A program made the position numbers and the translations under genes. Shown in pieces: positions 25,827 to 33,537 of a stretch of 33,890 nucleotides of DNA. The number at the start of each line of letters is the position of its first letter. Position 1 is the stretch's first letter. This DNA is from an uncultured Gammaproteobacteria bacterium (GTDB lineage: Bacteria; Pseudomonadota; Gammaproteobacteria; Arenicellales; JAANXG01): the NCBI GenBank assembly GCA_947259175.1, contig CAMYKW010000035.1:1-33890 (forward strand), read 5' to 3'. The notes below the pieces were generated by a model. It was not told where the DNA came from. It worked only from the letters and a program-made list of their open reading frames with translations, and made no database searches.

Positions 25827-27041
25827 TCACAGTTCGCGCAAGCCCTCCGCGGGTTCGATGCGAGATGCGCGCATCCCACCCAGGAAAGAAGCCAACAGCG
25901 CAGCGCCGAGTGTGATACCGATCGCGATACCGTAGTGCTGCGGCAATAACCGGCACAGCTTGGCGCCCGCTTCCAGACCCTCGGCGAACAGGCGGTTCAA
26001 TCCCTGTTCCACGCCGACGTAGATGAGCACCGCCAACATCCAGCCGAACACCGCCGTAAATAATGCCTGCAACACCGGAAACCAGACGATACCGGCGGTA
26101 TAAAAACCAACCAGCCGCAGCACGCTCAATTCACGGCGTTTCCGGTCAACGTTCGCCCAGATACTCGCCCCCAAGGACAGCGAAAATCCGATCATCGCGA
26201 CCAGGGCCACCACCCAGAAGGTCACGGTCAGATTACGGTCCAGTTTCTGCACCAGCTCGATTTCCGCCTGCCGGCTCCTCACGTCCAGACCTTGTTTGAC
26301 CAGGGCGTTTTGCAGCGCATTCACGTCGTATATGGAGCGCGCATACAGCCGAAATCCGCTGAAGGTTCTCTCGCTGTCCGGCGATGACCCGCGCCAGCCC
26401 AATTCCGGTACAGCGCGGCCGTCGCGAAAATCCTCCGTCGCCACTAACAGGTCCAAGCTTACAAACGCACCCTCCCGGGGGAACGCACCCGGTTCCGCAA
26501 CCGCGAGCACCTTCAACGGCAGGTGGACGCGCTCCTGGCGTCCCGCGTAAACGCGCGCCAGGCTGCCATCGAGCTCGCCGCCGACCCCGATCTGCAACTT
26601 CTCCGCCGCCCGCTTTGACACGACCACCTCGTTCAATCGACTGGGCCTGGGTGTGCCGCGCCCCAGCAACGGGTCGCCGTTTCCGGTCGGAATCAGCTCT
26701 ACGGATACGATCTTCGCCGGGCGCGCTTTGCGATTGTACAACTCCATCGTCGCCGCGATAGTGCGTGTACGCGGCATGACGAATGCCACATCCGGCCGCC
26801 GCCGCATGTCCTCGAACCAGTCGCTGCGAAAATTTCCGCTCCCGACGGTGCGGATTTCGAGATTGCGCGGATCCTGCACCAGGCGGTCCACCATGTTGCT
26901 CACGACCCCGAATTTCAAACCGAACAACACCATCATCGGCGCCAGTATCGCCGCGAGCGCCAAAATAAAACACAGCGACATCTGCCACTCGTGCAGATAA
27001 TCGCGTAGCGCTAATTGGATGGTGTGAAAAAAGCCGGACAT
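25827..27041 (-). CDS. FtsX-type ABC transporter permease, TagS-like candidate
   Basis: 404 residues with the MacB/FtsX/LolC topology: a first helix (about 22-45), a large periplasmic domain (50-268) starting NMVDRLVQDPRNLEIRTVGSGNF, then three helices (270-293, 313-345, 370-390). The C-terminal RASRIEPAEGLREL is the usual end of these permeases. Such proteins often act as mechanotransmitters rather than pores. The neighbouring gene 15 bases upstream encodes its ATPase. With the VWA gene before that, the set resembles TagS/TagT and the periplasmic part of PpkA, which feed envelope signals into the H1 type VI secretion system of Pseudomonas aeruginosa. LolCDE-like lipoprotein transport is an alternative, but no LolE partner is present. 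Confidence 0.88.
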   Translation of the reverse strand: MSGFFHTIQLALRDYLHEWQMSLCFILALAAILAPMMVLFGLKFGVVSNMVDRLVQDPRNLEIRTVGSGNFRSDWFEDMRRRPDVAFVMPRTRTIAATMELYNRKARPAKIVSVELIPTGNGDPLLGRGTPRPSRLNEVVVSKRAAEKLQIGVGGELDGSLARVYAGRQERVHLPLKVLAVAEPGAFPREGAFVSLDLLVATEDFRDGRAVPELGWRGSSPDSERTFSGFRLYARSIYDVNALQNALVKQGLDVRSRQAEIELVQKLDRNLTVTFWVVALVAMIGFSLSLGASIWANVDRKRRELSVLRLVGFYTAGIVWFPVLQALFTAVFGWMLAVLIYVGVEQGLNRLFAEGLEAGAKLCRLLPQHYGIAIGITLGAALLASFLGGMRASRIEPAEGLREL

Positions 27042-27056
27042 GGGCGCGTTACACTT

Positions 27057-27782
27057 TTATCCTTGAAACACCGAGTTGATGACGCCTTTCTTTTTCGACG
27101 GGCGGAAAATCTGCCGCACCGGCCGCATGCCCAATTGCACGACGAACTGGGTATTGTGGCTGGCGACGATCACCGTGGTTCCGAGTTCTTCCGCCAAGCC
27201 GAGAAATACGCCCATGATCTTCTTCGCCTGAACAGGATCTACCGCCGCGGTCGGCTCGTCCGCCAACACGATGGGAGGCCGGTGCGCCAGGGCGCGGGCG
27301 ATGGCAACGCGCTGCCGTTCGCCGACCGACAATATCCCCGGCAACTTGTTCAATTGCCGCCTGATTCCGAGGGTCTTTGCCAGCGCCCTCACGGTGCCGT
27401 CATCGGGCATCGACAAAATTTGCCGCGACAGGTTGATGTTGTCCCACACCGTCAAAAACGGCAGCAGGCCACCGGTTTGCAGCACGTACCCCATGTACTG
27501 CTTGCGTAAATCGCTCAGCACATTCCATCTGCTGGTCTCCCAGGCAAGCCACACATCCAGCGGTACTTTGCCGTCCGGGGCAAACACGAATTCGTTGACC
27601 GAACTCGGGCGCAGCACCATGACCAGCATGTCCAGCAGCGTACTCTTGCCACAACCGCTTTCGCCGACCAGCGCCACTTTCTCGCCCGCGGCGATGTCCA
27701 ACTGCGGTACGACGAGGCAGAAATTCGCACCCTCGGCAATGCGCAGTTTTCTAACATCACGGAGTTTGAAAACCAGTGACAC
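27057..27782 (-). CDS. ABC transporter ATP-binding protein, TagT/LolD-like
   Basis: 241 residues from the GTG at 27782. An ATG at 27857 would overlap the preceding gene by 44 bases and add residues unlike the family. Walker A is GESGCGKST (40-48), the Q-loop is Gln102 in YVLQTGG, the signature is LSVGERQRVA (151-160) with Glu in place of the commoner Gly-Gln, Walker B is IVLADEP (171-177), and the H-switch is SHN (208-210). This is the MacB/LolD/FtsE group that energises FtsX-type permeases, and the permease gene follows directly. A 25-residue insert after the Walker A helix (RPSSVNEFVFAPDGKVPLDVW) distinguishes it from plain LolD. Confidence 0.9.
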   Translation of the reverse strand: MSLVFKLRDVRKLRIAEGANFCLVVPQLDIAAGEKVALVGESGCGKSTLLDMLVMVLRPSSVNEFVFAPDGKVPLDVWLAWETSRWNVLSDLRKQYMGYVLQTGGLLPFLTVWDNINLSRQILSMPDDGTVRALAKTLGIRRQLNKLPGILSVGERQRVAIARALAHRPPIVLADEPTAAVDPVQAKKIMGVFLGLAEELGTTVIVASHNTQFVVQLGMRPVRQIFRPSKKKGVINSVFQG

Positions 27783-27813
27783 GGTTAGGTCAAGTATCAA
27801 CAGACGTCGGCAG

Positions 27814-29838
27814 TCAGGGGAGTCGGGCCAACGCGATCGGGAACACCGAATCTCCACCTATGGAACCGCCGTCCAGCGAGGTCCACAGATCGGTGTTGTC
27901 GTGAATCGCCTGGTAATAATTGATCTTGGCTTCCAGTTGGTGCACGAATTCCAGCTGCCGTTTCGCGGACCATTCCTCCCAGATATCGAGGGAGATACTC
28001 AGCAGCTCGCTGGTATAGGGCAGACCCTCGATGTATTCGCGCATGTAACCCAGGTCGGTGAGATTGGCCCCCGCCGCTCCGGTTGCGCGGGTACTGGCGC
28101 TCACCGCGGCAGGATCGCGGCTCACTGAAGCGGCGAGACTCTTGAGATCATCGAGAAAATCCTTCGGCGAAAGCAACCCCTCCTCGGCGGTGTCGAGGAC
28201 CTTCTTCAACACGCTCTGCAGGTCGCTCAGTTGATTGCGGGTGAGCAACACGTGCACACCCAGGGCCTCGCGCTGCGGATTCTCGAACTCGCGATCCACC
28301 AGCCATGCGTTGAACACCTCCGGAACCTGTTCGCCACGCAGTTTCTTCAGGTAACGCATACGCATGGCATAGCCCAGCTTCTCGACCTTCTTTTGAAATT
28401 GCGACAATCGTTGCTGCGGACTCACCGGTTGATCGGTCTTGTACTCGACATCCATGCTGAACTCCGGCACCGGCACCGGCAGGATGCCCTGCGACGTATC
28501 CAGAACCTGCTGCGTAATTTGGCCGGCCAGTGTTTTCAACACGCTGCCAAACTCGTCCACGGAACCCATGGTCACCGGGTAATGAAAGTGACCGATTCCC
28601 GGGTAGCTCGTCAGGCGCTGGTATTGCACGCTCGCCGCCGCGTGGTCACCGAACCCTTGCGGTGTCTGCAGGTGAAGCACCCAGATCGCGATGCCCAGGT
28701 CCTGTGCAAGCTGGCGCAACGATTCCGCGTCCAAACCCGTCGCGCCCAGCGGGTCATGGGCCGGCCGCGCACCCGCATCGGTAATCAATACGATGTAGCG
28801 GGCGTCGTAACCGCTCCACTCGGTATTCTCAATAGCGCCCTTCACCCCGGCAAACGCATCTTCAATGAAATCCCTGCTGGAGACTTCGGCGGGTTCGATG
28901 GACTTCACCAGTTCGAAGAAGGCCTGTGGATCCCGGCTCTGTTCGAGGGTCGCATAGCGGCGCGTGACATAATCCAACGCCGGTACCACATCGATGTTGT
29001 CGCGATAAGCAAACACACCGAAACTGACGTCACCAAGCAGCTCCGAACTCGCCAACGAGTCGTAGATCTTGCGAATCGCCTCGCGGGTCGCATCGATGTA
29101 CGGTCCCATGGAAATCGTGGCGTCGCTGACAAACACAATTCCCGATCGATAACGCTTGGGTTGCGCGTTGTTGGTTTCATCGCCGGGTGGTTTGCCGGCA
29201 TCCGCAACTTTGTCGACGACCAGCGGTACCGTGGCCACCTCGAGCACCAGTGCCCGCTCGCCGCCGAGGAAGGCATCCTCATGATCGAGAATCGGTACCA
29301 GGTAGAAATCCTCGCGAATATCGGTATGCGACTTCGGCTGGATGGCCACTACCGGCGAGTCGGTTGACACCTCACCGGATTCTGCTTGCTCGCGCAAACG
29401 CTGATATGCCCCCGTGTCGTAACTGTCGATCAGAGACTTCAAGGAATCCCGGTCCTTGAAAAGCAAAACCCGGTTACGGTTCACGGGTTCCTTGAAGGTA
29501 ACGGTGAGCGCCTGTTTCCACTCGATGAGCTGGTCCTGCTTGATCCACCCGTTGATTCCGCCGCGGCTGTCATCCCCCACCAGCACCCAGTCTCCTTCCC
29601 GGGCGTAGACGTAGAACACCGAGAACGGGGTCACCGGTTTTGCACCCTCGGCGGATGCGACATCCGCGGCCCAATGCAGCTTGGCTTGTGGCCGGGAAAT
29701 GACTCTCTGATAAAGCGACTTTTTCCCCGCCATCAACATCGGCTTGTTGGCGGAAAACGCAATATCAGGCGCCGACCAGATCACCGCCAACAAAGCGCCC
29801 CAGGCATACCCAATTGGTCGAAATTTACGGCATTTCAT
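27814..29838 (-). CDS. Exported SH3-like plus von Willebrand A protein resembling the PpkA periplasmic region
   Basis: 674 residues. The signal peptide is MKCRKFRPIGYAWGALLAVIWSAPDIAFSA (1-30). An SH3-like domain (about 40-110: SLYQRVISRPQAKL, VFYVYAREGDWVLVG, GWIKQDQLIEWKQ) is followed by a linker region and a VWA domain (about 232-460). The metal-binding MIDAS site is DATIS (Asp239, Thr241, Ser243), with a further Asp354 in VLITDAGA. FVSDATISMGPYIDATREAI is close to my memory of the C-terminal VWA of the type VI kinase PpkA. No kinase domain is present here. A helical C-terminal region (470-674) contains a disordered Ala/Thr stretch. It sits between a Sel1-type gene and an ABC ATPase gene and probably works with them as an envelope sensor. 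Confidence 0.85.
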   Translation of the reverse strand: MKCRKFRPIGYAWGALLAVIWSAPDIAFSANKPMLMAGKKSLYQRVISRPQAKLHWAADVASAEGAKPVTPFSVFYVYAREGDWVLVGDDSRGGINGWIKQDQLIEWKQALTVTFKEPVNRNRVLLFKDRDSLKSLIDSYDTGAYQRLREQAESGEVSTDSPVVAIQPKSHTDIREDFYLVPILDHEDAFLGGERALVLEVATVPLVVDKVADAGKPPGDETNNAQPKRYRSGIVFVSDATISMGPYIDATREAIRKIYDSLASSELLGDVSFGVFAYRDNIDVVPALDYVTRRYATLEQSRDPQAFFELVKSIEPAEVSSRDFIEDAFAGVKGAIENTEWSGYDARYIVLITDAGARPAHDPLGATGLDAESLRQLAQDLGIAIWVLHLQTPQGFGDHAAASVQYQRLTSYPGIGHFHYPVTMGSVDEFGSVLKTLAGQITQQVLDTSQGILPVPVPEFSMDVEYKTDQPVSPQQRLSQFQKKVEKLGYAMRMRYLKKLRGEQVPEVFNAWLVDREFENPQREALGVHVLLTRNQLSDLQSVLKKVLDTAEEGLLSPKDFLDDLKSLAASVSRDPAAVSASTRATGAAGANLTDLGYMREYIEGLPYTSELLSISLDIWEEWSAKRQLEFVHQLEAKINYYQAIHDNTDLWTSLDGGSIGGDSVFPIALARLP

Positions 29839-29859
29839 ACGCTTGCAATTCAGTTGGTG

Positions 29860-30498
29860 CTAATCGCGCCACCGTTTCAACAGCAGCAAGGCGTTCTCGT
29901 CTCCCTGCATCGCCTGTGCGCTCACCACCTGCTTGAGTTCGCCAAGGTGATCGTGCGCGGATGGATCGCCTGCGGCGGCGGCTCGCGAATACCACTTGTA
30001 CGCCTGCGCGGGGTCGGCACGGCCGACGATGCTGTAGGCGGTGGTGTGGTACTTTGGATCGTATATCCTGCCCAAAGCCAGGGCGGAAGCCGCGTGACCG
30101 CGACGTGCATTGAAAAACAGAAGCAGATGCGCATCCGCGTGTTGCCCGGCGGCGGTGAACTCGCGGCTTTTTGCGTGCAGGTCGTCCTCGGTGAGCGGCG
30201 ACGACGAATCCCTCATTGCCGCAATGATCTCCCGCGCCGCGTCGCCCTCCCGCGGGACGGAACGGATTACCGGTTCAGGCATCGGCTGTTGGCTTGGGAT
30301 CACCGCCGCAAGGGGTGGCGCCTGGCTGCGTGCCGCCTGTTCGGCGTCATCGCCAAGAATGTAAAACCATATGCCGATCATGCCGAGCACCAACACCACG
30401 GCGACCAACCACAGCGGCGAGGGACGTCTTTTCTCGGGCGGCCAGTCGCTGGATTCCGCGGCTTGCTTGCGCTCCGGCATCAGCAGCGGACCGTTCAT
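29860..30498 (-). CDS. Membrane-anchored Sel1/TPR-type repeat protein
   Basis: 212 residues from the ATG at 30498, which has AAGGGG 9 bases upstream. A longer frame from 30576 adds only basic low-complexity residues and no ribosome site. A proline-rich cytoplasmic tail (MNGPLLMPERKQ, then PPEKRRPSP) leads into one membrane helix (about 29-48: LWLVAVVLVLGMIGIWFYIL), then a linker and a helical repeat domain (about 95-212). It contains RGHAASALALGRIYDP and AQAYKWYSRAAAAGDPSAHDHL, which are Sel1-like repeats. Such repeats bind protein partners. The gene starts the unit, with the VWA gene 21 bases downstream, so the periplasmic repeats may contact the VWA protein. No enzyme activity is expected. 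Confidence 0.8.
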   Translation of the reverse strand: MNGPLLMPERKQAAESSDWPPEKRRPSPLWLVAVVLVLGMIGIWFYILGDDAEQAARSQAPPLAAVIPSQQPMPEPVIRSVPREGDAAREIIAAMRDSSSPLTEDDLHAKSREFTAAGQHADAHLLLFFNARRGHAASALALGRIYDPKYHTTAYSIVGRADPAQAYKWYSRAAAAGDPSAHDHLGELKQVVSAQAMQGDENALLLLKRWRD

Positions 30499-30666
30499 GC
30501 GCGCACCCCTTGCGCCGCGTCCGCCGTCGAACTTTTCTCGAGCCACAGCGATCCGCACCCTGTCGCGGTGTCGCATCGATCGTTCAATTGCCGGTAACTT
30601 ATCATGGCGCCGGATCGATCCTATCAGTTATTTGCGCTGGGCGGACCGCAGCCGCAGCCCAACGAA

Positions 30667-31251
30667 TCAGGCCGCTACACGGGAACGGTCGCGAACCGCG
30701 CGCGTTGTGACCCTCTCCACCAGCGCAACGACGAGATCGTAAGCGGAATTGTCGTTTGCGGTGATTTCCAACGTATCGAACTCGCCCCGCTTATCGCTGA
30801 AATAAACGCTGTAGTATCCGCTTGAAAAATACTCGATTTCCAGATCGATGTCATGAGTGAGCCATTGCGCCTGGATGCCGCCCTGAACTGTCGGCGCCAA
30901 TGCGGGAAGCGGCGTTTGCGGCTCCATCGCGTTGGCGAGAAACCGCAGAACGTCCGCCGCGACACACACGCCAGGGAACTGCCGCCAGGTTTGATTTTCA
31001 TCGTGATCAGAATCAAGTATCGCTTCCAGTCTGCGGGCAATCGGCTCCAGCCATGCGGGAGGATCGCCTTTGAACGCGACAAACAGATCCGGTCCGATCC
31101 TTTCCAGGTGCTTATTCCCGAGTCGCGCTTTAACACCGGCGACATTCCTCGATTCCAGGACTTTGTTGGCGTGGGTAACGACGCGGCTCTGGTTTGCCAG
31201 GCAATCGTCCACGCTGTGAACGTTATGTGGAAGCGGCGCTACGGCATTCAT
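30667..31251 (-). CDS. Protein of unknown function coupled to the TIGR04255-type gene
   Basis: 194 residues from the ATG at 31251. This start overlaps the preceding stop as ATGA and has GGAGGT four bases upstream, so it is preferred to the ATG at 31263. I do not recognise the family. The sequence is soluble with no signal or membrane helix. It alternates helix and strand: ESRNVAGVKARLGNKHLERIGPD (35-57 region), a Trp/Pro stretch (PPAWLEPIARRLEAIL), then a beta-rich end with WLTHDIDLEIEYFSSGYYSVYF and DKRGEFDTLEITANDNSAYDLV. The last part reads like an adaptor that presents paired strands. Tight coupling to its neighbour implies that the two products are made in fixed ratio and probably interact. 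Confidence 0.75.
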   Translation of the reverse strand: MNAVAPLPHNVHSVDDCLANQSRVVTHANKVLESRNVAGVKARLGNKHLERIGPDLFVAFKGDPPAWLEPIARRLEAILDSDHDENQTWRQFPGVCVAADVLRFLANAMEPQTPLPALAPTVQGGIQAQWLTHDIDLEIEYFSSGYYSVYFSDKRGEFDTLEITANDNSAYDLVVALVERVTTRAVRDRSRVAA

Positions 31252-32075
31252 TTTGACCTCCATGCTCTATGCATGTCTTCAGACGTGATGGACTTAAAGC
31301 CGCGGACGATCATTTCTCTGCCACGATCGAAAGATTTGAACGCGCCGTCGACGCCGATGCCGTCCGGCCGGCTGCGGGCGGTCAAGGTCAAGACGAAGAT
31401 CGGAACATCGTGCTCGGGTATCAACGCCGGTTGCACCGACGCGTACAACCTGCCCAGCGGTTCATCGCTGTCGTCGTAGTAGATCCATTGACTGGAGAAG
31501 CGGCAATTCTCCGGGGCCGGGAGAAAGTCGTCGCTGTACTCCGACTTCCACATCGTAATGACCTGGTCGAGCTTGGAGTGATTTTCCCAGACATCGCCGG
31601 GCATGATGTGGTTGGTGTAAGCCACCTCGCATTGGTTGGGTTTGAGTTCGCCAAGTCGCTCCCGGGTCAGGAATCCCATGAACCGCTCGATTTCACTCTG
31701 GAACTCGGCGCGAATCACCTCGTAGCGGGGATAGATCTGCGCGTCGTCCGCCTTGCGCCAGGTGTGAATGAAGTGATTCTGTTGCACTTGTATCAGTTGC
31801 GCGCGGTGCTGATCCAGGAACCAGCACCGGGGGGATGGAAAGGATTGCGTGACGTCGATGGCGGGCGCCTGCTTTGGCCGTGAGCCGAAGGTTTCAAACA
31901 CCGCGTCGATGGGGGGGTGTTGCTCGGTGTAGGGATACGATTCGCGGAACTCACTCCACAGCAAGCCGATTTGCGGCGTCTGCAGTCCGGGAAGCGGTTC
32001 GAATTGCAGCGCCAGCGATGTCTCCACGACCGGCGGATCGTCGAAATCCGGCAGCGTGCGCTTGGCGTCGACCAT
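31248..32075 (-). CDS. TIGR04255-family protein (sporadically distributed, function unknown)
   Basis: 275 residues. DFDDPPVVETSLALQFEPLPGL (10-31) and IGLLWSEFRESYPYTEQHPP (37-56) match the opening of the family, as do the central strand pair RCWFLDQHRAQLIQVQQNHFIHTWRK and YPRYEVIRAEFQSEIERF. The family appears patchily among bacteria and often beside defence, toxin-antitoxin or mobile genes. No catalytic motif is known to me and none stands out here. The C-terminal VPIFVLTLTARSRP and SFDRGREMIVRGFKSITSEDMHRAW complete the family pattern. It starts 13 bases after the RHH-like gene and ends with an ATGA overlap into the unknown gene, so all three form one operon. The family assignment rests on reading alone. 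Confidence 0.75.
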   Translation of the reverse strand: MVDAKRTLPDFDDPPVVETSLALQFEPLPGLQTPQIGLLWSEFRESYPYTEQHPPIDAVFETFGSRPKQAPAIDVTQSFPSPRCWFLDQHRAQLIQVQQNHFIHTWRKADDAQIYPRYEVIRAEFQSEIERFMGFLTRERLGELKPNQCEVAYTNHIMPGDVWENHSKLDQVITMWKSEYSDDFLPAPENCRFSSQWIYYDDSDEPLGRLYASVQPALIPEHDVPIFVLTLTARSRPDGIGVDGAFKSFDRGREMIVRGFKSITSEDMHRAWRSK

Positions 32076-32088
32076 CGGCGGCGATCCG

Positions 32089-32283
32089 TTACCGCTTGAG
32101 TCTCTTTAACGAGCCGTCCTGTATCAACAGCTCGATCGAGCGGGTGATCAGCCGCTCCGCGGCGTCGGGCCGGGTCTTCCCGTAAAGGCCGGAAGCGACG
32201 AGACTGTCGAGGTATTGATGCACCAGCGGCGTGGTCCGGATCTTCAGCTCGGCGGTCTCCATGTCGTTGGGTTTGCGCGCCAT
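32089..32283 (-). CDS. Small ribbon-helix-helix-like protein, possible antitoxin or regulator
   Basis: 64 residues. ELKIRTTPLVHQYLDSLVASG resembles a ribbon strand (ELKIRT) followed by a helix, and GKTRPDAAERLITRSIELLI resembles the second helix of Arc/MetJ-type dimers, where the turn carries a G-x-T/S-x-x-x-(A/V)-A pattern. The products are DNA-binding homodimers that often repress their own operon or act as antitoxins. There is no ribosome site before the ATG at 32283, and the likely -10 box is only about 15-20 bases upstream, so the message may be nearly leaderless. Three phased 11-base steps beginning ATTA lie at 32302-32327, in the place expected for its own operator. It opens the three-gene operon. 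Confidence 0.65.
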   Translation of the reverse strand: MARKPNDMETAELKIRTTPLVHQYLDSLVASGLYGKTRPDAAERLITRSIELLIQDGSLKRLKR

Positions 32284-32301
32284 GGGCGCGAATATAGCAT
32301 A

Positions 32302-32327
32302 ATTAGCCCCTTATTAGGCCCTAATTA
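32302..32327 (-). promoter_or_regulatory. Phased 11-base repeats upstream of the RHH gene
   Basis: On the plus strand ATTAGCCCCTT is followed at once by ATTAGGCCCTA and then by ATTAATTACC. The first two agree at 8 of 11 positions, and all start ATTA one helical turn apart. The centre also forms the near palindrome TTAGGGCCTAA. Tandem short boxes on one face of DNA are the usual target of ribbon-helix-helix dimers, here with the -10 region alongside. Confidence 0.45.
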
Positions 32328-32377
32328 ATTACCAAAACTAGCAAAAAGTCATTTCCCACAGGAACCCATCGCATCAC

Positions 32378-32431
32378 GTGGGAGCGCTTTGCAAGCGCGA
32401 TCGTTTAATTCGCGGTCGAAAACCGCCCACC
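32378..32431. repeat. Inverted REP pair (BIME-like)
   Basis: The first element (32378-32402) starts GTGGGAGCGC, has a 6-base stem GCGCTT/AAGCGC over TGC, and ends CGCGATC, the classical Pseudomonas-type REP. The second (32407-32431), read on the other strand, starts GGTGGGCGGT, has a stem CGGT/ACCG, and ends CGCGAATT. They face each other across 4 bases. They may arrest transcription, protect 3' ends, or mark a past REP-transposase event. Confidence 0.65.
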
Positions 32432-32622
32432 AGGAATCAAATGAAAACGAAGCGCATTTTTGAGCGGGATCGCTTTCACAAATAGGTTTGCTTCAACTTA
32501 CGTTAATAACAAGAAACAATGTGTCCATGATCTTTTCTTGCAGTATCGATGATGGAGTCGTTCATAAGTCGCTCAATGACGCCGATAAAGAGAGCCTAGC
32601 AAAACGCGATGTAAGCGGATCA

Positions 32623-33537
32623 TCAAACAACTTGCGCAGAAGATTCCGAGGACAAATCCGGAACGCACGCCACAATCTGCTTGCGAACCCACAAATAAGC
32701 ATCTGAAGTTTTCCGATCGGGCTTGACAATACTGGTATGGGATCCCCTTACGTGTCGTTTCTGACTGGTGGGAATCCAAGGCCCGGTACTTAGCTTGTCT
32801 ACCAACATATCCCGATCCGCCGTGACAACAAAAATGGGGAGTTGACGAATAGTTTTCCCGGACTTCGTCATTGTCCGCATTGCAAAAGGGTTGATGTGAT
32901 TTGCAAATGTCTCATGGATTTGATTGAGATAGTCATTATACGGGTACAGCACCCTCGCATCCTTGGACAGCAAACGCGTAAGCCATGGTACCTTTCTCGA
33001 CCCGAGTTGCGGTGTCGCCATCAAGAACAGCCCTTTTATGTTATCAAGCGCTTCTTCCTCGGTGCGCAACAAATATTGAATTGCACCCATATGCATGACA
33101 CCACCCATGCTATGCCCGATTAAAAAAATATGTCTATAATCTTTTTCATCGCGAATGACATGTGCAAGCGTTTGCGCTTGATCAGGAACCTTGGGTGTTT
33201 TACGAAAGAATCTGGAACGCGCGGTGGCATATTCGTACATTCCGACGTCGACATAAGGTAATTCTTCTTGCAGAAACTGCGGAAACTTTTGCCACGTGTC
33301 AAATCGACTTCCCGATAATCCATGAACAAAAATAACCAACGTTTGTTTGCCCTTGTCTTGGTAATCGTTCTGATAGATAACAAGCGGCTCCTTGCTGTCA
33401 ATTTCTATCGGTTCCATGCCAGTGCCATCGGATTTCTGGTTGGAAGTTGATTGCACACCGTATTGTTTTGATATCGTTGAAACAGCCATTCGGTGTGGCG
33501 GCTTTCGCGTATACTGGTTGCGCAATGTCACTTTCAT
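32623..33537 (-). CDS. Alpha/beta hydrolase (lipase/esterase-like)
   Basis: 304 residues. IFVHGLSGSRFDTW (69-82) forms the oxyanion region, and the nucleophile elbow is GHSMGG with Ser143. The acid is probably Asp243 in TADRDMLV and the base His267 in GSHTSI, giving a full Ser-Asp-His triad. ATPQLGSRKVPWLTRLL (174-190) is the helix after the nucleophile seen in PGAP1- and lipase-like proteins that act on membrane lipids or large esters. There is no signal peptide, and the first 40 residues are polar and basic. Codon use and composition are AT-rich relative to the core of the window, which suggests transfer. AAGG lies 8 bases before the ATG. ATG at residue 17 is a weaker alternative. The substrate is unknown. 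Confidence 0.85.
   Translation of the reverse strand: MKVTLRNQYTRKPPHRMAVSTISKQYGVQSTSNQKSDGTGMEPIEIDSKEPLVIYQNDYQDKGKQTLVIFVHGLSGSRFDTWQKFPQFLQEELPYVDVGMYEYATARSRFFRKTPKVPDQAQTLAHVIRDEKDYRHIFLIGHSMGGVMHMGAIQYLLRTEEEALDNIKGLFLMATPQLGSRKVPWLTRLLSKDARVLYPYNDYLNQIHETFANHINPFAMRTMTKSGKTIRQLPIFVVTADRDMLVDKLSTGPWIPTSQKRHVRGSHTSIVKPDRKTSDAYLWVRKQIVACVPDLSSESSAQVV

Larger units (their letters stand above)
32284..32622. other. AT-rich intergenic region, 339 bases, with promoter, operator repeats and REP pair
   Basis: It lies between the start of the RHH operon and the 3' end of the hydrolase gene, both on the minus strand. It holds the phased repeats (32302-32327), a TATGCT/TATATT patch as a -10 candidate near 32290-32302, and the REP pair (32378-32431). 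The remainder to 32622 has no credible gene. Confidence 0.6.

Noticed and set aside
30604-30825. A 73-codon plus-strand frame between the Sel1-type gene and the unknown gene
   Set aside because: Most of it is antisense to the unknown gene, with no ribosome site and no family match.
32488-32706. A 72-codon plus-strand frame before the hydrolase 3' end
   Set aside because: It runs into the antisense of a well-supported hydrolase gene and shows no motif.
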